A DNA stretch of 64,000 nucleotides from Flagellimonas ochracea. Its GTDB lineage: Bacteria > Bacteroidota > Bacteroidia > Flavobacteriales > Flavobacteriaceae. How positions within the stretch are numbered: position 1 is the first letter of the stretch; the number at the start of each line of letters is the position of its first letter. Shown piece after piece: positions 8,222 to 15,965 of the stretch. The DNA lies in the NCBI RefSeq assembly GCF_009903685.1, contig NZ_JAAABI010000002.1, positions 124,001 to 188,000 of the forward strand, given 5' to 3'. The position numbers were made by a program, and so were the translations under genes. A model generated the notes under the pieces. It saw only the letters and a list, made by a program, of their open reading frames with translations. It ran no database searches and was not told the origin of the DNA.

Positions 8222-9940
8222 ATGAACAAATTTTATTACAACGAGGAGCAAGAATCCTATGATGCCATTGTGGTGGGAACGGGCATCAGCGGCGGTTGGG
8301 CCGCCAAGGAACTTTGTGAAAATGGCCTTAAAACTTTGGTCTTGGAGCGGGGCCCTATGGTAAAGCATCGTGAAGACTACCCCACTGCCAATAAAGACCT
8401 TTGGGATTTTCCACATGCTGGAGAGTTGCCCAAGGAAAAAGCGGCTCGACAGGAAAAGCAGGCCAGAACAGGGTATACGGTCAGAGCTCCTCATAATTTT
8501 TGGTTTGTAGACGATATTGATCATCCGTATAATGAAAAAAAGCGTTTCGATTGGATGCGTGGATACCATGTAGGAGGACGTTCCATAATGTGGGGAAGGC
8601 ACAGTTACCGTTGGAGCGACCTCGATTTTGAGGCGAACAAAAATGATGGTATTGCCGTAGATTGGCCCGTGCGATATAAAGATATTGCTCCGTGGTACGA
8701 CAAAGTAGAAAGCTATATTGGTGTATCAGGAGAAGCCTTGGGACTTCCACAACTGCCCGATGGGGTGTTCGAACCCATGATGGAATTGAACTGTTTGGAA
8801 CAACACGTTCGGGAAAAAGTAGCTGAAAATTTTGATGGACGTGTTATTACCGCTGGGCGTGTGGCACACATCAATAGTGATAAAAAGTTTGAAGGTGATG
8901 GACGGGTGCGCTGTCAGTTTAGAAACCGTTGTATTCGAGGGTGTCCTTTCGGTGCTTATTTCAGTAGTGTGTCCTCAACCCTTCCTGCCGCTGAAAAAAC
9001 TGGGAACATGACCCTTCGTCCCGATTCCATCGTACATGAGGTAATCTATGACCCAAATACCAAAAAGGCAACTGGTGTCAAAGTAATTGACAGAGAAACA
9101 AAAGAAGAGCATGTTTTTAACGCCAAGGTGATTTTCCTTTGTGCTTCAGCCATTGCTTCCACAGCAATTTTAATGCAATCAAAATCGGATAGATTCCCCG
9201 ATGGTTTGGGCAATGACTCCGACCAACTCGGAAGAAACATTATGGACCACCATCTAAATGTAGGTGCTTCTGGAAAATTTGATGGTTTTGAAGATAAGTT
9301 TTACAAAGGCAGAAAACCGAATGGGGTATACGTTCCACGATTTAGAAATTTAGGAGGCAATTCCAATACAGATAAGTTCATACGAGGGTATGGGTACCAA
9401 GGTGGTGCCACACGCGATAATTGGGAAGATATTATTGCAGAAACATCGCATGGGAAAGACCTGAAGGAAGCCATATTAAAGCCTGGAGGTTGGAACTTCG
9501 GGATGGGTGGTTTTGGTGAGGTACTGCCTTACGAAGACAACCGAATGACCCTTGACTATGACAAATTGGACCAATGGGGTCTGCCTACAGTCACTTTTGA
9601 CGCAGAACTAAGAGACAATGAATGGAATATGCGTGAAGATATAAAGGAGCAAGCGGTGGACATGCTCAAAATAGCTGGCTTAAGAGACGTTGAGCCTCAT
9701 GACAATCCCGGTGCTTTGGGCCTTGGAATCCATGAAATGGGCACTGCTAGAATGGGACTCAATCCTAAAACCTCGGTGCTCAACGGATATAATCAAGTGC
9801 ATGCGTGCAAAAATGTATATGTTACCGACGGGGCCTTCATGACCTCTGCTAGCTGCGTAAATCCATCGTTGACATATATGGCCTTTACGGCGAGAGCAGC
9901 CAACCATGCCGCACAAGAACTTAAAAAAGGAAATTTATAA
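8222..9940 (+). CDS. GMC family FAD-dependent sugar/alcohol dehydrogenase
   Basis: A 572-residue flavoprotein of the glucose-methanol-choline family. The FAD-binding GTGISG is at residues 19-24 and ends in VLERGP; GYHVGGRSIMWGR is the second FAD motif. A Cys cluster (C231, C237, C241 in the stretch CQFRNRCIRGCP) is typical of the membrane-dehydrogenase subgroup. The active-site pair is His504 (GIHEMG) and Asn547 (CVNPS). It lacks its own signal peptide and overlaps by one base the next gene, which carries a twin-arginine signal, so the complex is probably exported together. Such pairs oxidise sugars, including at C3 in some bacteria. Confidence 0.94.
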   Translation: MNKFYYNEEQESYDAIVVGTGISGGWAAKELCENGLKTLVLERGPMVKHREDYPTANKDLWDFPHAGELPKEKAARQEKQARTGYTVRAPHNFWFVDDIDHPYNEKKRFDWMRGYHVGGRSIMWGRHSYRWSDLDFEANKNDGIAVDWPVRYKDIAPWYDKVESYIGVSGEALGLPQLPDGVFEPMMELNCLEQHVREKVAENFDGRVITAGRVAHINSDKKFEGDGRVRCQFRNRCIRGCPFGAYFSSVSSTLPAAEKTGNMTLRPDSIVHEVIYDPNTKKATGVKVIDRETKEEHVFNAKVIFLCASAIASTAILMQSKSDRFPDGLGNDSDQLGRNIMDHHLNVGASGKFDGFEDKFYKGRKPNGVYVPRFRNLGGNSNTDKFIRGYGYQGGATRDNWEDIIAETSHGKDLKEAILKPGGWNFGMGGFGEVLPYEDNRMTLDYDKLDQWGLPTVTFDAELRDNEWNMREDIKEQAVDMLKIAGLRDVEPHDNPGALGLGIHEMGTARMGLNPKTSVLNGYNQVHACKNVYVTDGAFMTSASCVNPSLTYMAFTARAANHAAQELKKGNL

Positions 9941-10599
9941 TGGAAAGAAGATCTGCGCTAAAAAATATGGGCATGGCTTTTGGCTATGTGGTAGCCACTC
10001 CGACACTCTTGGGAATATTACAGAGTTGTGAGAAGAAACCTGATTATGCAGAATGGGTTCCCAGTTTCTTTGACAAGGACAAGGGATATGCATTGGCCCA
10101 GACCGTCGACATAATCCTGCCCAAAACGGATACTCCCTCGGCAACTGAAATTAATGTCCATGGCTTCATTGATGCATTCATGGCCGAAGTTTTACCAGAT
10201 GAACAACGGGATTTTGTGAAAATGAAAATGGACAAATTCTATGAAAAGGTCTTAATGAATTCTGGAAAGGAATCTTTGATGGATGTCGATTCGGAAGATA
10301 TAGAACCTACGTTGAAGACCTATTTGAAAAAACGGAGTGAAGAAGACGAAGAATCACATATTGAAAGCATAAATAGCTATATGGAAGCTATAATGCAAGG
10401 CGGTGAAGCTTCACTTGATGATGATGTGGCCTGCTTTTCCTTTGCCAACGATATAAGGGATATCACCATCTGGGCCTACAAGTCTTCTGAGTATATTGGT
10501 GAAGAAGTATTGGCATATTTGCCCATCCCTGGGGAATATATCCCCTGCGAAGATGTGAATGTGCTGACTGGTGGAAAGGACTGGTCTGTGAAACGTTAA
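9940..10599 (+). CDS. gluconate 2-dehydrogenase subunit 3 family protein (exported partner)
   Basis: A 219-residue small subunit (PF13618) of a GMC dehydrogenase complex. Its N-terminus, MERRSALKNMG followed by a hydrophobic stretch and LQSC at residues 27-30, looks like a twin-arginine signal that may also serve as a lipobox. The body, with the ALAQTVDIILPKTDTPSA motif at about residues 51-68, is typical. TAATGG joins it to the dehydrogenase (1-base overlap). It likely escorts and anchors the catalytic subunit in the periplasm. A strong terminator follows. Confidence 0.93.
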   Translation: MERRSALKNMGMAFGYVVATPTLLGILQSCEKKPDYAEWVPSFFDKDKGYALAQTVDIILPKTDTPSATEINVHGFIDAFMAEVLPDEQRDFVKMKMDKFYEKVLMNSGKESLMDVDSEDIEPTLKTYLKKRSEEDEESHIESINSYMEAIMQGGEASLDDDVACFSFANDIRDITIWAYKSSEYIGEEVLAYLPIPGEYIPCEDVNVLTGGKDWSVKR

Positions 10600-10620
10600 A
10601 GGCCATAGCCATAAATATAA

Positions 10621-10648
10621 AAAAGCCTCCTAAAAGGAGGCTTTTTTA
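10621..10648. terminator. bidirectional intrinsic terminator
   Basis: Stem GCCTCC (10625-10630) and GGAGGC (10636-10641) with loop TAAAA, flanked by an A-run on the left and a T-run on the right, so it can act on both strands. On the plus strand it ends the GMC operon. Confidence 0.88.
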
Positions 10649-10671
10649 TTGTTGGCGTGTTTGCACAGCGC

Positions 10672-10722
10672 AAAAAAAATACCTCGGATGCCTTTCTTGT
10701 GGGGTGGACTTTCCGAGGTATT
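10672..10722 (-). terminator. intrinsic terminator after nrdA
   Basis: An 11-bp perfect inverted repeat, AATACCTCGGA (10678-10688) and TCCGAGGTATT (10712-10722), is followed on the minus strand by a run of T (10672-10679). The loop is long (23 nt). Its position 46 bases after the nrdA stop fits termination of nrdBA. Confidence 0.75.
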
Positions 10723-10767
10723 AAAATCAATAAACACTATCACATGCTAAACCAGTTTAGCACCAAA

Positions 10768-13236
10768 TTATGATCCGCACATCAAGCAATCATCATCTGC
10801 TTGACCTTCCTTAGACCGCGCAATCAATTCTTTCATTTCAGCTTCCGTCATAGGCTTCACATCCATCTCTTGTTGTACCACAGGGGTGGTTTCTACTTTT
10901 AATGCCTTTGCCGCCACAGCTTCTACTTCCGCATCTGCGGCAACACTAACGGGCACTTCTTTCTTTTTGGTATTGTCCAAGGTAAACTTGATGGCATCCA
11001 CGGCAGCTTTGGTCCTTAGGTAATACATTCCTGTTTTTAAACCACTTTTCCATGCATAAAAGTGCATTGAAGTCAGCTTGGAATAGTTCGCATTTTCCAT
11101 GAAGAGGTTCAAGGATTGGCTTTGATCGATAAAATAACCACGTTGCCTACTCATATCAATGATGTCCTTCATACTGAGCTCCCAAACAGTTTTGTAGAGT
11201 TCTTTGATTTCATCTGGAATTGCATCAATGTGTTGAACCGAACCGTTGGCTCTCATCAATTCTTGTTTAAGACCTTCGTTCCAAAGATTCAATTTTACCA
11301 AATCTTCCAAAAGGTGCTTGTTCACCACAATGAACTCACCTGACAATACCCTTCGTGTATAAATATTGGAGGTATAGGGTTCAAAACATTCGTTGTTGCC
11401 CAAAATCTGAGAGGTGGATGCGGTCGGCATTGGAGCTACCAAAAGGGAATTTCGCACACCATGTTTTTTAACATCTTTTCGGAGCTTGCCCCAATCCCAT
11501 CGACCGGATAGTTCTTCATCTTTGATTCCCCATAAATTATGCTGAAACTCTCCCTCGGCTATTGGAGATCCTTTATAGCTGGAATAAGGGCCTTCTTCTT
11601 TGGCAAGTTCCATGGAAGCAGTTGTAGCCGCAAAATAAAGGGTTTCGAATATTTCTTGGTTCAATTTCTTGGCCTCATCACTGGTAAATGGTAATCGTAA
11701 CATGATGAAAGCATCAGCAAGACCTTGTACGCCCAAACCTATGGGCCTATGCCTCATATTGGAATTTTCCGCTTCTTTTACAGGATAAAAATTGCGGTCT
11801 ATTACTCGGTTCAAGTTTTTGGTTACTCGTTTGGTGACCTTAAAAAGCTCTTTGTGGTCAAACTCTCCCTTTTTGATGAACATGGGCAACGCAATGGATG
11901 CCAGATTGCACACAGCTACTTCATCTGGCGAGGTGTATTCCAAAATTTCTGTGCAAAGGTTTGAGGAACGAATAGTACCTAAATTCTTCTGATTGCTCTT
12001 TCTGTTGGCTGCATCTTTGTAAAGCATATAAGGAGTTCCCGTTTCAATTTGGGATTCCAATATCTTTTCCCACAGTTCTCGGGCTTTTATGGTCTTACGG
12101 CCTTTTCCTTTGGCTTCATATTCGGTATAGAGTTTTTCAAACTCTTCGCTATGCGAATTGTACAGTCCGGGGCACTCATTGGGACACATCAACGTCCATT
12201 CGCCATCGGCCTCTACTCTTTTCATGAACAAATCAGGAATCCACATGGCATAGAACAAATCACGGGCTCGCATTTCTTCTTTTCCATGATTCTTTTTCAA
12301 ATCCAAAAAGTCAAAAATATCAGCATGCCACGGCTCTACATAAATGGCAAAGCTTCCCTTTCTTTTTCCACCACCTTGATCAACATATCTGGCAGTATCA
12401 TTAAATACGCGGAGCATGGGTACAATCCCATTGGAGGTTCCGTTGGTTCCAGCGATATATGATCCGGTGGCCCTAACGTTGTGGATAGACAATCCAATTC
12501 CACCTGCTGATTGTGAAATTTTTGCGGTTTGCTTTAAGGTGTCATAAATACCATCGATGCTATCTTCTTTCATCGTCAAAAGGAAGCAGGAGGACATTTG
12601 TGGTTTTGGAGTCCCTGAGTTGAATAGTGTTGGCGTAGCGTGGGTAAAATATTTTTTGGACATCAACTCATAGGTCTCAATGACGGAATCCAAATCATCC
12701 AAATGTATTCCCACAGCTACTCGCATGAGCATGTGCTGGGGACGTTCTGCTATTTTCCCATTGATCTTGAGAAGATATGAACGCTCCAATGTCTTGAAGC
12801 CAAAATAATCATACCCAAAATCCCTGTTGTAGATTATGGTGGAATCCAAGATGTCGGCGTTTTCTGAAACCACTTTATATACCTCGTCGGACAAGAGAGG
12901 GGCTTTCTTCCCTGTTCTAGGATTAACGTACTCGTACAAATCCTTCATGGTTTCAGAGAAGGATTTTTTAGTGTTCTTATGTAAGTTTGAAACGGATATT
13001 CGTGCAGCCAGTTTTGCGTAATCTGGATGTGTGGTGGTCATAGTAGCGGCAATTTCAGCGGCCAAATTGTCCAGTTCAGAGGTGGTTACCCCATCATAAA
13101 GGCCTTCAATGACCCTCATCGCCACTTTTACCGGGTCTACCAAATTGTTGAGCCCATAACAAAGTTTTCTTACCCTGGCCGTGATCTTATCAAACATTAT
13201 CGGCTCTTTTCTTCCGTCTCTTTTAATTACATACAT
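10768..13236 (-). CDS. nrdA: class Ia ribonucleoside-diphosphate reductase, alpha subunit
   Basis: Reduces ribonucleoside diphosphates to the deoxy forms. The 822 residues comprise an N-terminal ATP-cone (about 1-90), the ten-stranded barrel and a mobile tail. Catalytic residues seen are Cys217 (SSCFLL), Asn426-Cys428-Glu430 (NLCTE) and Cys443 (AVCNLAS); this spacing matches the eukaryotic R1 type rather than E. coli. The radical-transfer tyrosine pair is in GMYYLRT, and the tail ends with the redox CLMC pair. It lies 115 bases downstream of nrdB, the reverse of the E. coli gene order. Confidence 0.97.
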   Translation of the reverse strand: MYVIKRDGRKEPIMFDKITARVRKLCYGLNNLVDPVKVAMRVIEGLYDGVTTSELDNLAAEIAATMTTTHPDYAKLAARISVSNLHKNTKKSFSETMKDLYEYVNPRTGKKAPLLSDEVYKVVSENADILDSTIIYNRDFGYDYFGFKTLERSYLLKINGKIAERPQHMLMRVAVGIHLDDLDSVIETYELMSKKYFTHATPTLFNSGTPKPQMSSCFLLTMKEDSIDGIYDTLKQTAKISQSAGGIGLSIHNVRATGSYIAGTNGTSNGIVPMLRVFNDTARYVDQGGGKRKGSFAIYVEPWHADIFDFLDLKKNHGKEEMRARDLFYAMWIPDLFMKRVEADGEWTLMCPNECPGLYNSHSEEFEKLYTEYEAKGKGRKTIKARELWEKILESQIETGTPYMLYKDAANRKSNQKNLGTIRSSNLCTEILEYTSPDEVAVCNLASIALPMFIKKGEFDHKELFKVTKRVTKNLNRVIDRNFYPVKEAENSNMRHRPIGLGVQGLADAFIMLRLPFTSDEAKKLNQEIFETLYFAATTASMELAKEEGPYSSYKGSPIAEGEFQHNLWGIKDEELSGRWDWGKLRKDVKKHGVRNSLLVAPMPTASTSQILGNNECFEPYTSNIYTRRVLSGEFIVVNKHLLEDLVKLNLWNEGLKQELMRANGSVQHIDAIPDEIKELYKTVWELSMKDIIDMSRQRGYFIDQSQSLNLFMENANYSKLTSMHFYAWKSGLKTGMYYLRTKAAVDAIKFTLDNTKKKEVPVSVAADAEVEAVAAKALKVETTPVVQQEMDVKPMTEAEMKELIARSKEGQADDDCLMCGS

Positions 13237-13351
13237 GTTCTACTAGTGTTTTAAGTGATATGTTGGTTATACCAATTTGCATTTGTGTGCAGCGAAAATA
13301 CACTGCATGGTTAAGATCAAATAAACCCTTGAGGCGGGGGTTTGTTTTTTA

Positions 13352-14338
13352 TTAAAAGTCCGCGTCGAAACTTATCTTTTGCGAATCTGCATCCTTTTCT
13401 TTGTTGAGCACTCCCGCTTTCTGGTATTCGGACACCCGTTTTTCAAAGAAATTTGTCTTCCCTTGAAGTGAAATCATATCCATGAAATCGAATGGATTGG
13501 TCGAATTGTAGACCTTTTCACATTGCAGTTCCACCAATAATCTATCCGTTACAAACTCAAGGTATTGGGTCATCAACTTTGAGTTCATCCCGATAAGGCT
13601 TACCGGCAACGATTCGGTAATGAATTCCCTTTCTATGTCCAAAGCATTCGTAAGGATTTCGGTGATGCGCTCTTTAGACACTTTGTTCACCAAATGGTTG
13701 TTATGTAGGTGCACGGCATAGTCGCAGTGCATTCCTTCATCCCTTGAGATCAACTCATTGGAAAAAGTGAGTCCTGGCATCAAACCTCTTTTCTTCAACC
13801 AGAAAATGGAACAGAAAGCTCCGGAAAAGAAAATACCTTCTACGGCTGCGAAAGCTATCAAACGTTCAGCGAAGCTTGGCGAGTCAATCCATTTAAGCGC
13901 CCAATCGGCTTTCTTTTTGATGGCAGGAAAATTTTCGATGGCCTTGAAAAGAATTCCTTTTTCTTTTTCATCTTTCACATAGGTGTCGATGAGTAGAGAA
14001 TAGGTTTCTGAATGGATGTTTTCCATCATAATCTGAAATCCGTAGAAAAATTTAGCCTCGGAATACTGTACTTCGTTTACAAAGTTTTCTGCCAAATTTT
14101 CATTTACAATTCCATCCGATGCGGCAAAAAAGGCCAGGATGTGCTTGATGAAATACCGCTCATCATCACTCAATTTGTTGTTCCAGTCCGCTAAATCCTG
14201 GTGGAGGTCAATTTCCTCCGCCGTCCAAAAACAAGCCTCACATTTTTTGTACCATTCCCATAGATCATGGTGTTGAATCGGAAAAATTACAAATCGGTCT
14301 TCATTTTCTTGCAAAATAGGCTCGTGGGCAGTAGACAT
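13352..14338 (-). CDS. nrdB: class Ia ribonucleoside-diphosphate reductase, beta (radical) subunit
   Basis: Ferritin-like subunit carrying the diiron-tyrosyl radical. I take the ATG at 14338 (MSTAHEPIL), giving 328 residues, the family length; the frame stays open upstream to 14605 but that stretch is not NrdB-like. Likely metal ligands are Asp44 (EEIDL), Glu106 and His109 (MENIHSETY) and the RDEGMH motif; Tyr113 in the same motif is the radical tyrosine. The C-terminus SFDADF is the peptide that docks to NrdA. Expressed with nrdA; a structured leader lies upstream on the same strand. Confidence 0.96.
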   Translation of the reverse strand: MSTAHEPILQENEDRFVIFPIQHHDLWEWYKKCEACFWTAEEIDLHQDLADWNNKLSDDERYFIKHILAFFAASDGIVNENLAENFVNEVQYSEAKFFYGFQIMMENIHSETYSLLIDTYVKDEKEKGILFKAIENFPAIKKKADWALKWIDSPSFAERLIAFAAVEGIFFSGAFCSIFWLKKRGLMPGLTFSNELISRDEGMHCDYAVHLHNNHLVNKVSKERITEILTNALDIEREFITESLPVSLIGMNSKLMTQYLEFVTDRLLVELQCEKVYNSTNPFDFMDMISLQGKTNFFEKRVSEYQKAGVLNKEKDADSQKISFDADF

Positions 14339-14556
14339 AGTGTTCTGTTTAAAAAAATTAATGAATTCGGACTGAAAGTTACCTTGCGGTAGGGACTTAC
14401 AAAGATTCAAAAATGTTAGGGAATTGTAAAGTTTGTTTGGGCAGAAAGAGCTCAAAGTTTTTAACACAAACTGTTGAAATCTAGGATGGCCAGTGATGTT
14501 CGTTGGGCTTCTGCCATTGTAATTGTTAGGAAGTTTTTTTTTGAAGGTTGAACAAG

Positions 14557-14599
14557 AAAAAAAGACCAAAAAGTATATTTCGATATACTCTTTGGTCTT
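14557..14599 (-). terminator. strong intrinsic terminator (17-bp stem) upstream of nrdB
   Basis: Arms 14562-14578 and 14583-14599 pair over 17 bp with one mismatch (A/G) and a 4-base loop (TTCG on plus, CGAA on minus). On the minus strand the stem is followed by a T-run (14557-14563), so it acts on minus-strand transcripts. It is 218 bases before the nrdB start and right after the hairpin RNA at 14600-14811, so it either ends that RNA or attenuates nrdBA. Confidence 0.82.
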
Positions 14600-14811
14600 G
14601 TTCATGAATGGATATTACGCACTATGTTGCGTTTGTTCCCTATTACCAACCTGTACGGCCACTTCGTTCTTTTCCATGTGTTGGAAATGGTTCTAGGTAG
14701 TTCCCCCGAAACCCAAAACCCATCCTCGATGGTCCAGCCGAAGCTATTTTTTACAAGCGGTTCCCATTAAAAAGGAGATTGGTTGCTCGGCCGTACGGTT
14801 CTTTGGTAATA
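14600..14811 (-). ncRNA. long-hairpin structured RNA, possible 6S-like RNA or nrd leader
   Basis: The ends of this stretch pair on the minus strand. TATTACCAA (14803-14811) pairs perfectly with TTGGTAATA (14641-14649), and inside it GTACGGCC (14789-14796) pairs with GGCCGTAC (14653-14660). The 128 bases inside can form small hairpins (CCATC-GAG-GATGG, and TTTCCA-ACACA-TGGAAA). A 5-bp hairpin and the intrinsic terminator at 14557-14599 follow. A long closing helix with an open, weakly paired interior resembles 6S RNA (the Flavobacteria form is called 6S-Flavo in Rfam). An nrdBA attenuator is the alternative. No coding potential; no clear promoter found. Confidence 0.5.
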
Positions 14812-14859
14812 TGTTATGAACTTATTTAGGTTGGACCTCGTTGTCTCGGAGTCCATGTT

Positions 14860-14931
14860 TCATTGCAAAAGCAAAGCAGCCAAAACCAGCGCCATCACAA
14901 ATACAACAAATAGTATGGCACATCTTTTCAT
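14860..14931 (-). CDS. possible tiny hydrophobic peptide (23 aa)
   Basis: A minus-strand ORF starting at ATG 14931 reads MKRCAILFVVFVMALV and ends LAALLLQ: two basic residues followed by one membrane-spanning segment. It sits just upstream of the hairpin RNA. Composition is like small membrane peptides or a bare signal sequence, but chance is possible; there is no clear ribosome-binding site or homologue known to me. Confidence 0.25.
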   Translation of the reverse strand: MKRCAILFVVFVMALVLAALLLQ

Positions 14932-15161
14932 AATGACTTTTTGAATGTTTTTCTTTAGACAGGGCCAAGTTAACGAAGCAAGTGTCCAAGGTTTTGTTGA
15001 TTTGTATGGACGGTCCTGTTTTTTGTATAATCGGTCCTTTCATTTTTTATTAAGAACGCATTGTTTTTAATTTTCACAGATTACACCCTGCTCCTTATCG
15101 AATTCCACGTGTTGTCCTTTTCTATCCAGTTATACGCGCAAAATGTCCATTAGCACATAAT

Positions 15162-15195
15162 TTTGAAAACTGTATACATAATAATCCTAAATTTG
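15162..15195 (+). promoter_or_regulatory. promoter of the LytTR/kinase operon
   Basis: TTTG at 15162-15165 and TAAATTTG at 15188-15195 match the Bacteroidota -33 and -7 elements with 22 bases between them. Transcription would begin near 15202, leaving a short leader before the ATG at 15217. Confidence 0.6.
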
Positions 15196-15216
15196 GATTG
15201 TATTACTATTTTAAGG

Positions 15217-15951
15217 ATGTTAGAAGCTGTTATTGTCGATGATGAGGTAAAGGCACTTCAAAGCTTAAGTTGGGAACTGACCAACCTAAGCGATGAGGTG
15301 GACATTGTTGCTTCTTTTACGGATGCCCACGAGGCTTTGAAGTATCTTGAGCAGAACACCCCGGATTGTCTCTTCTTGGATATTGAAATGCCTGCCATGG
15401 ACGGCTTTCAGTTCATCAAAAATTTAAAGAACAAAAATTTTCCCGTGGTCATCACCACAGCCTACAATCAATATGCGCTCAAAGCCTTGAAGAATGAGGC
15501 CATAGACTATCTGCTAAAACCGATTGATACGGATGATTTGGAACTTACCATTGCCAAAATAAAAAAATACAACGCCAAGAACTTTACGGCTGAGAAACTG
15601 GAAAAAATCCTGTTGAACTTCAATGCAGAATCGCACAACAAAAAAATCACCATCAACACGGATGGCAAATTAGTGTTCCTGAACAGTGATGACATTCTTT
15701 ACGCAGAATCTGACGGAAATTACAGCACGCTTTTTTTGAGTGATGGGCACAAAATGTTGCTGACAAAAAAATTAAAAGAAGTAAACGCCATTTTGCCAGA
15801 AAACAGTTTCTTCAGAATCCATAACTCCTACATCATCAACCTGAACAAAATAAAGGAGTTTCTTAAAACGGACGGCTATGTTGTGCTCGAATCCAATCAT
15901 AAAATCCCTGTTTCCCGGCAAAAGAAATCCGACTTTTTGGATATGCTGTAA
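15217..15951 (+). CDS. LytTR family response regulator
   Basis: A 244-residue two-component regulator. The receiver domain (residues 1-120) has acidic residues D8-D9, the phosphoacceptor Asp55 in LFLDIEMP, and Lys101 in LLKPI. The C-terminal LytTR DNA-binding domain begins near residue 140 (DGKLVFLNSDDILYAESDGNY) and ends with IHNSYIINLNKIKEF and IPVSRQKKSDF. I start at MLEAVIVDDE (15217, with AAGG just before); the frame is open upstream but that part is not receiver-like. Partner of the histidine kinase 14 bases downstream. Confidence 0.94.
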   Translation: MLEAVIVDDEVKALQSLSWELTNLSDEVDIVASFTDAHEALKYLEQNTPDCLFLDIEMPAMDGFQFIKNLKNKNFPVVITTAYNQYALKALKNEAIDYLLKPIDTDDLELTIAKIKKYNAKNFTAEKLEKILLNFNAESHNKKITINTDGKLVFLNSDDILYAESDGNYSTLFLSDGHKMLLTKKLKEVNAILPENSFFRIHNSYIINLNKIKEFLKTDGYVVLESNHKIPVSRQKKSDFLDML

Positions 15952-15965
15952 CTTCCCCCTTACCT

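Noticed and set aside
13325..13351. AAACCC...GGGTTT inverted repeat between nrdA and nrdB
   Set aside because: The T-run lies on the plus strand, where no gene ends, so it is not a convincing nrdB terminator; the nrdBA transcript must pass here.
14400..14480. Possible NrdR box upstream of nrdB (ACACAAACTGTTG)
   Set aside because: It does not match the NrdR palindrome and lacks a second box at the usual spacing.
14822..15043. Minus-strand 73-codon open frame upstream of the hairpin RNA
   Set aside because: Its reading has no family resemblance and overlaps the tiny hydrophobic ORF in another frame; composition is that of non-coding sequence.
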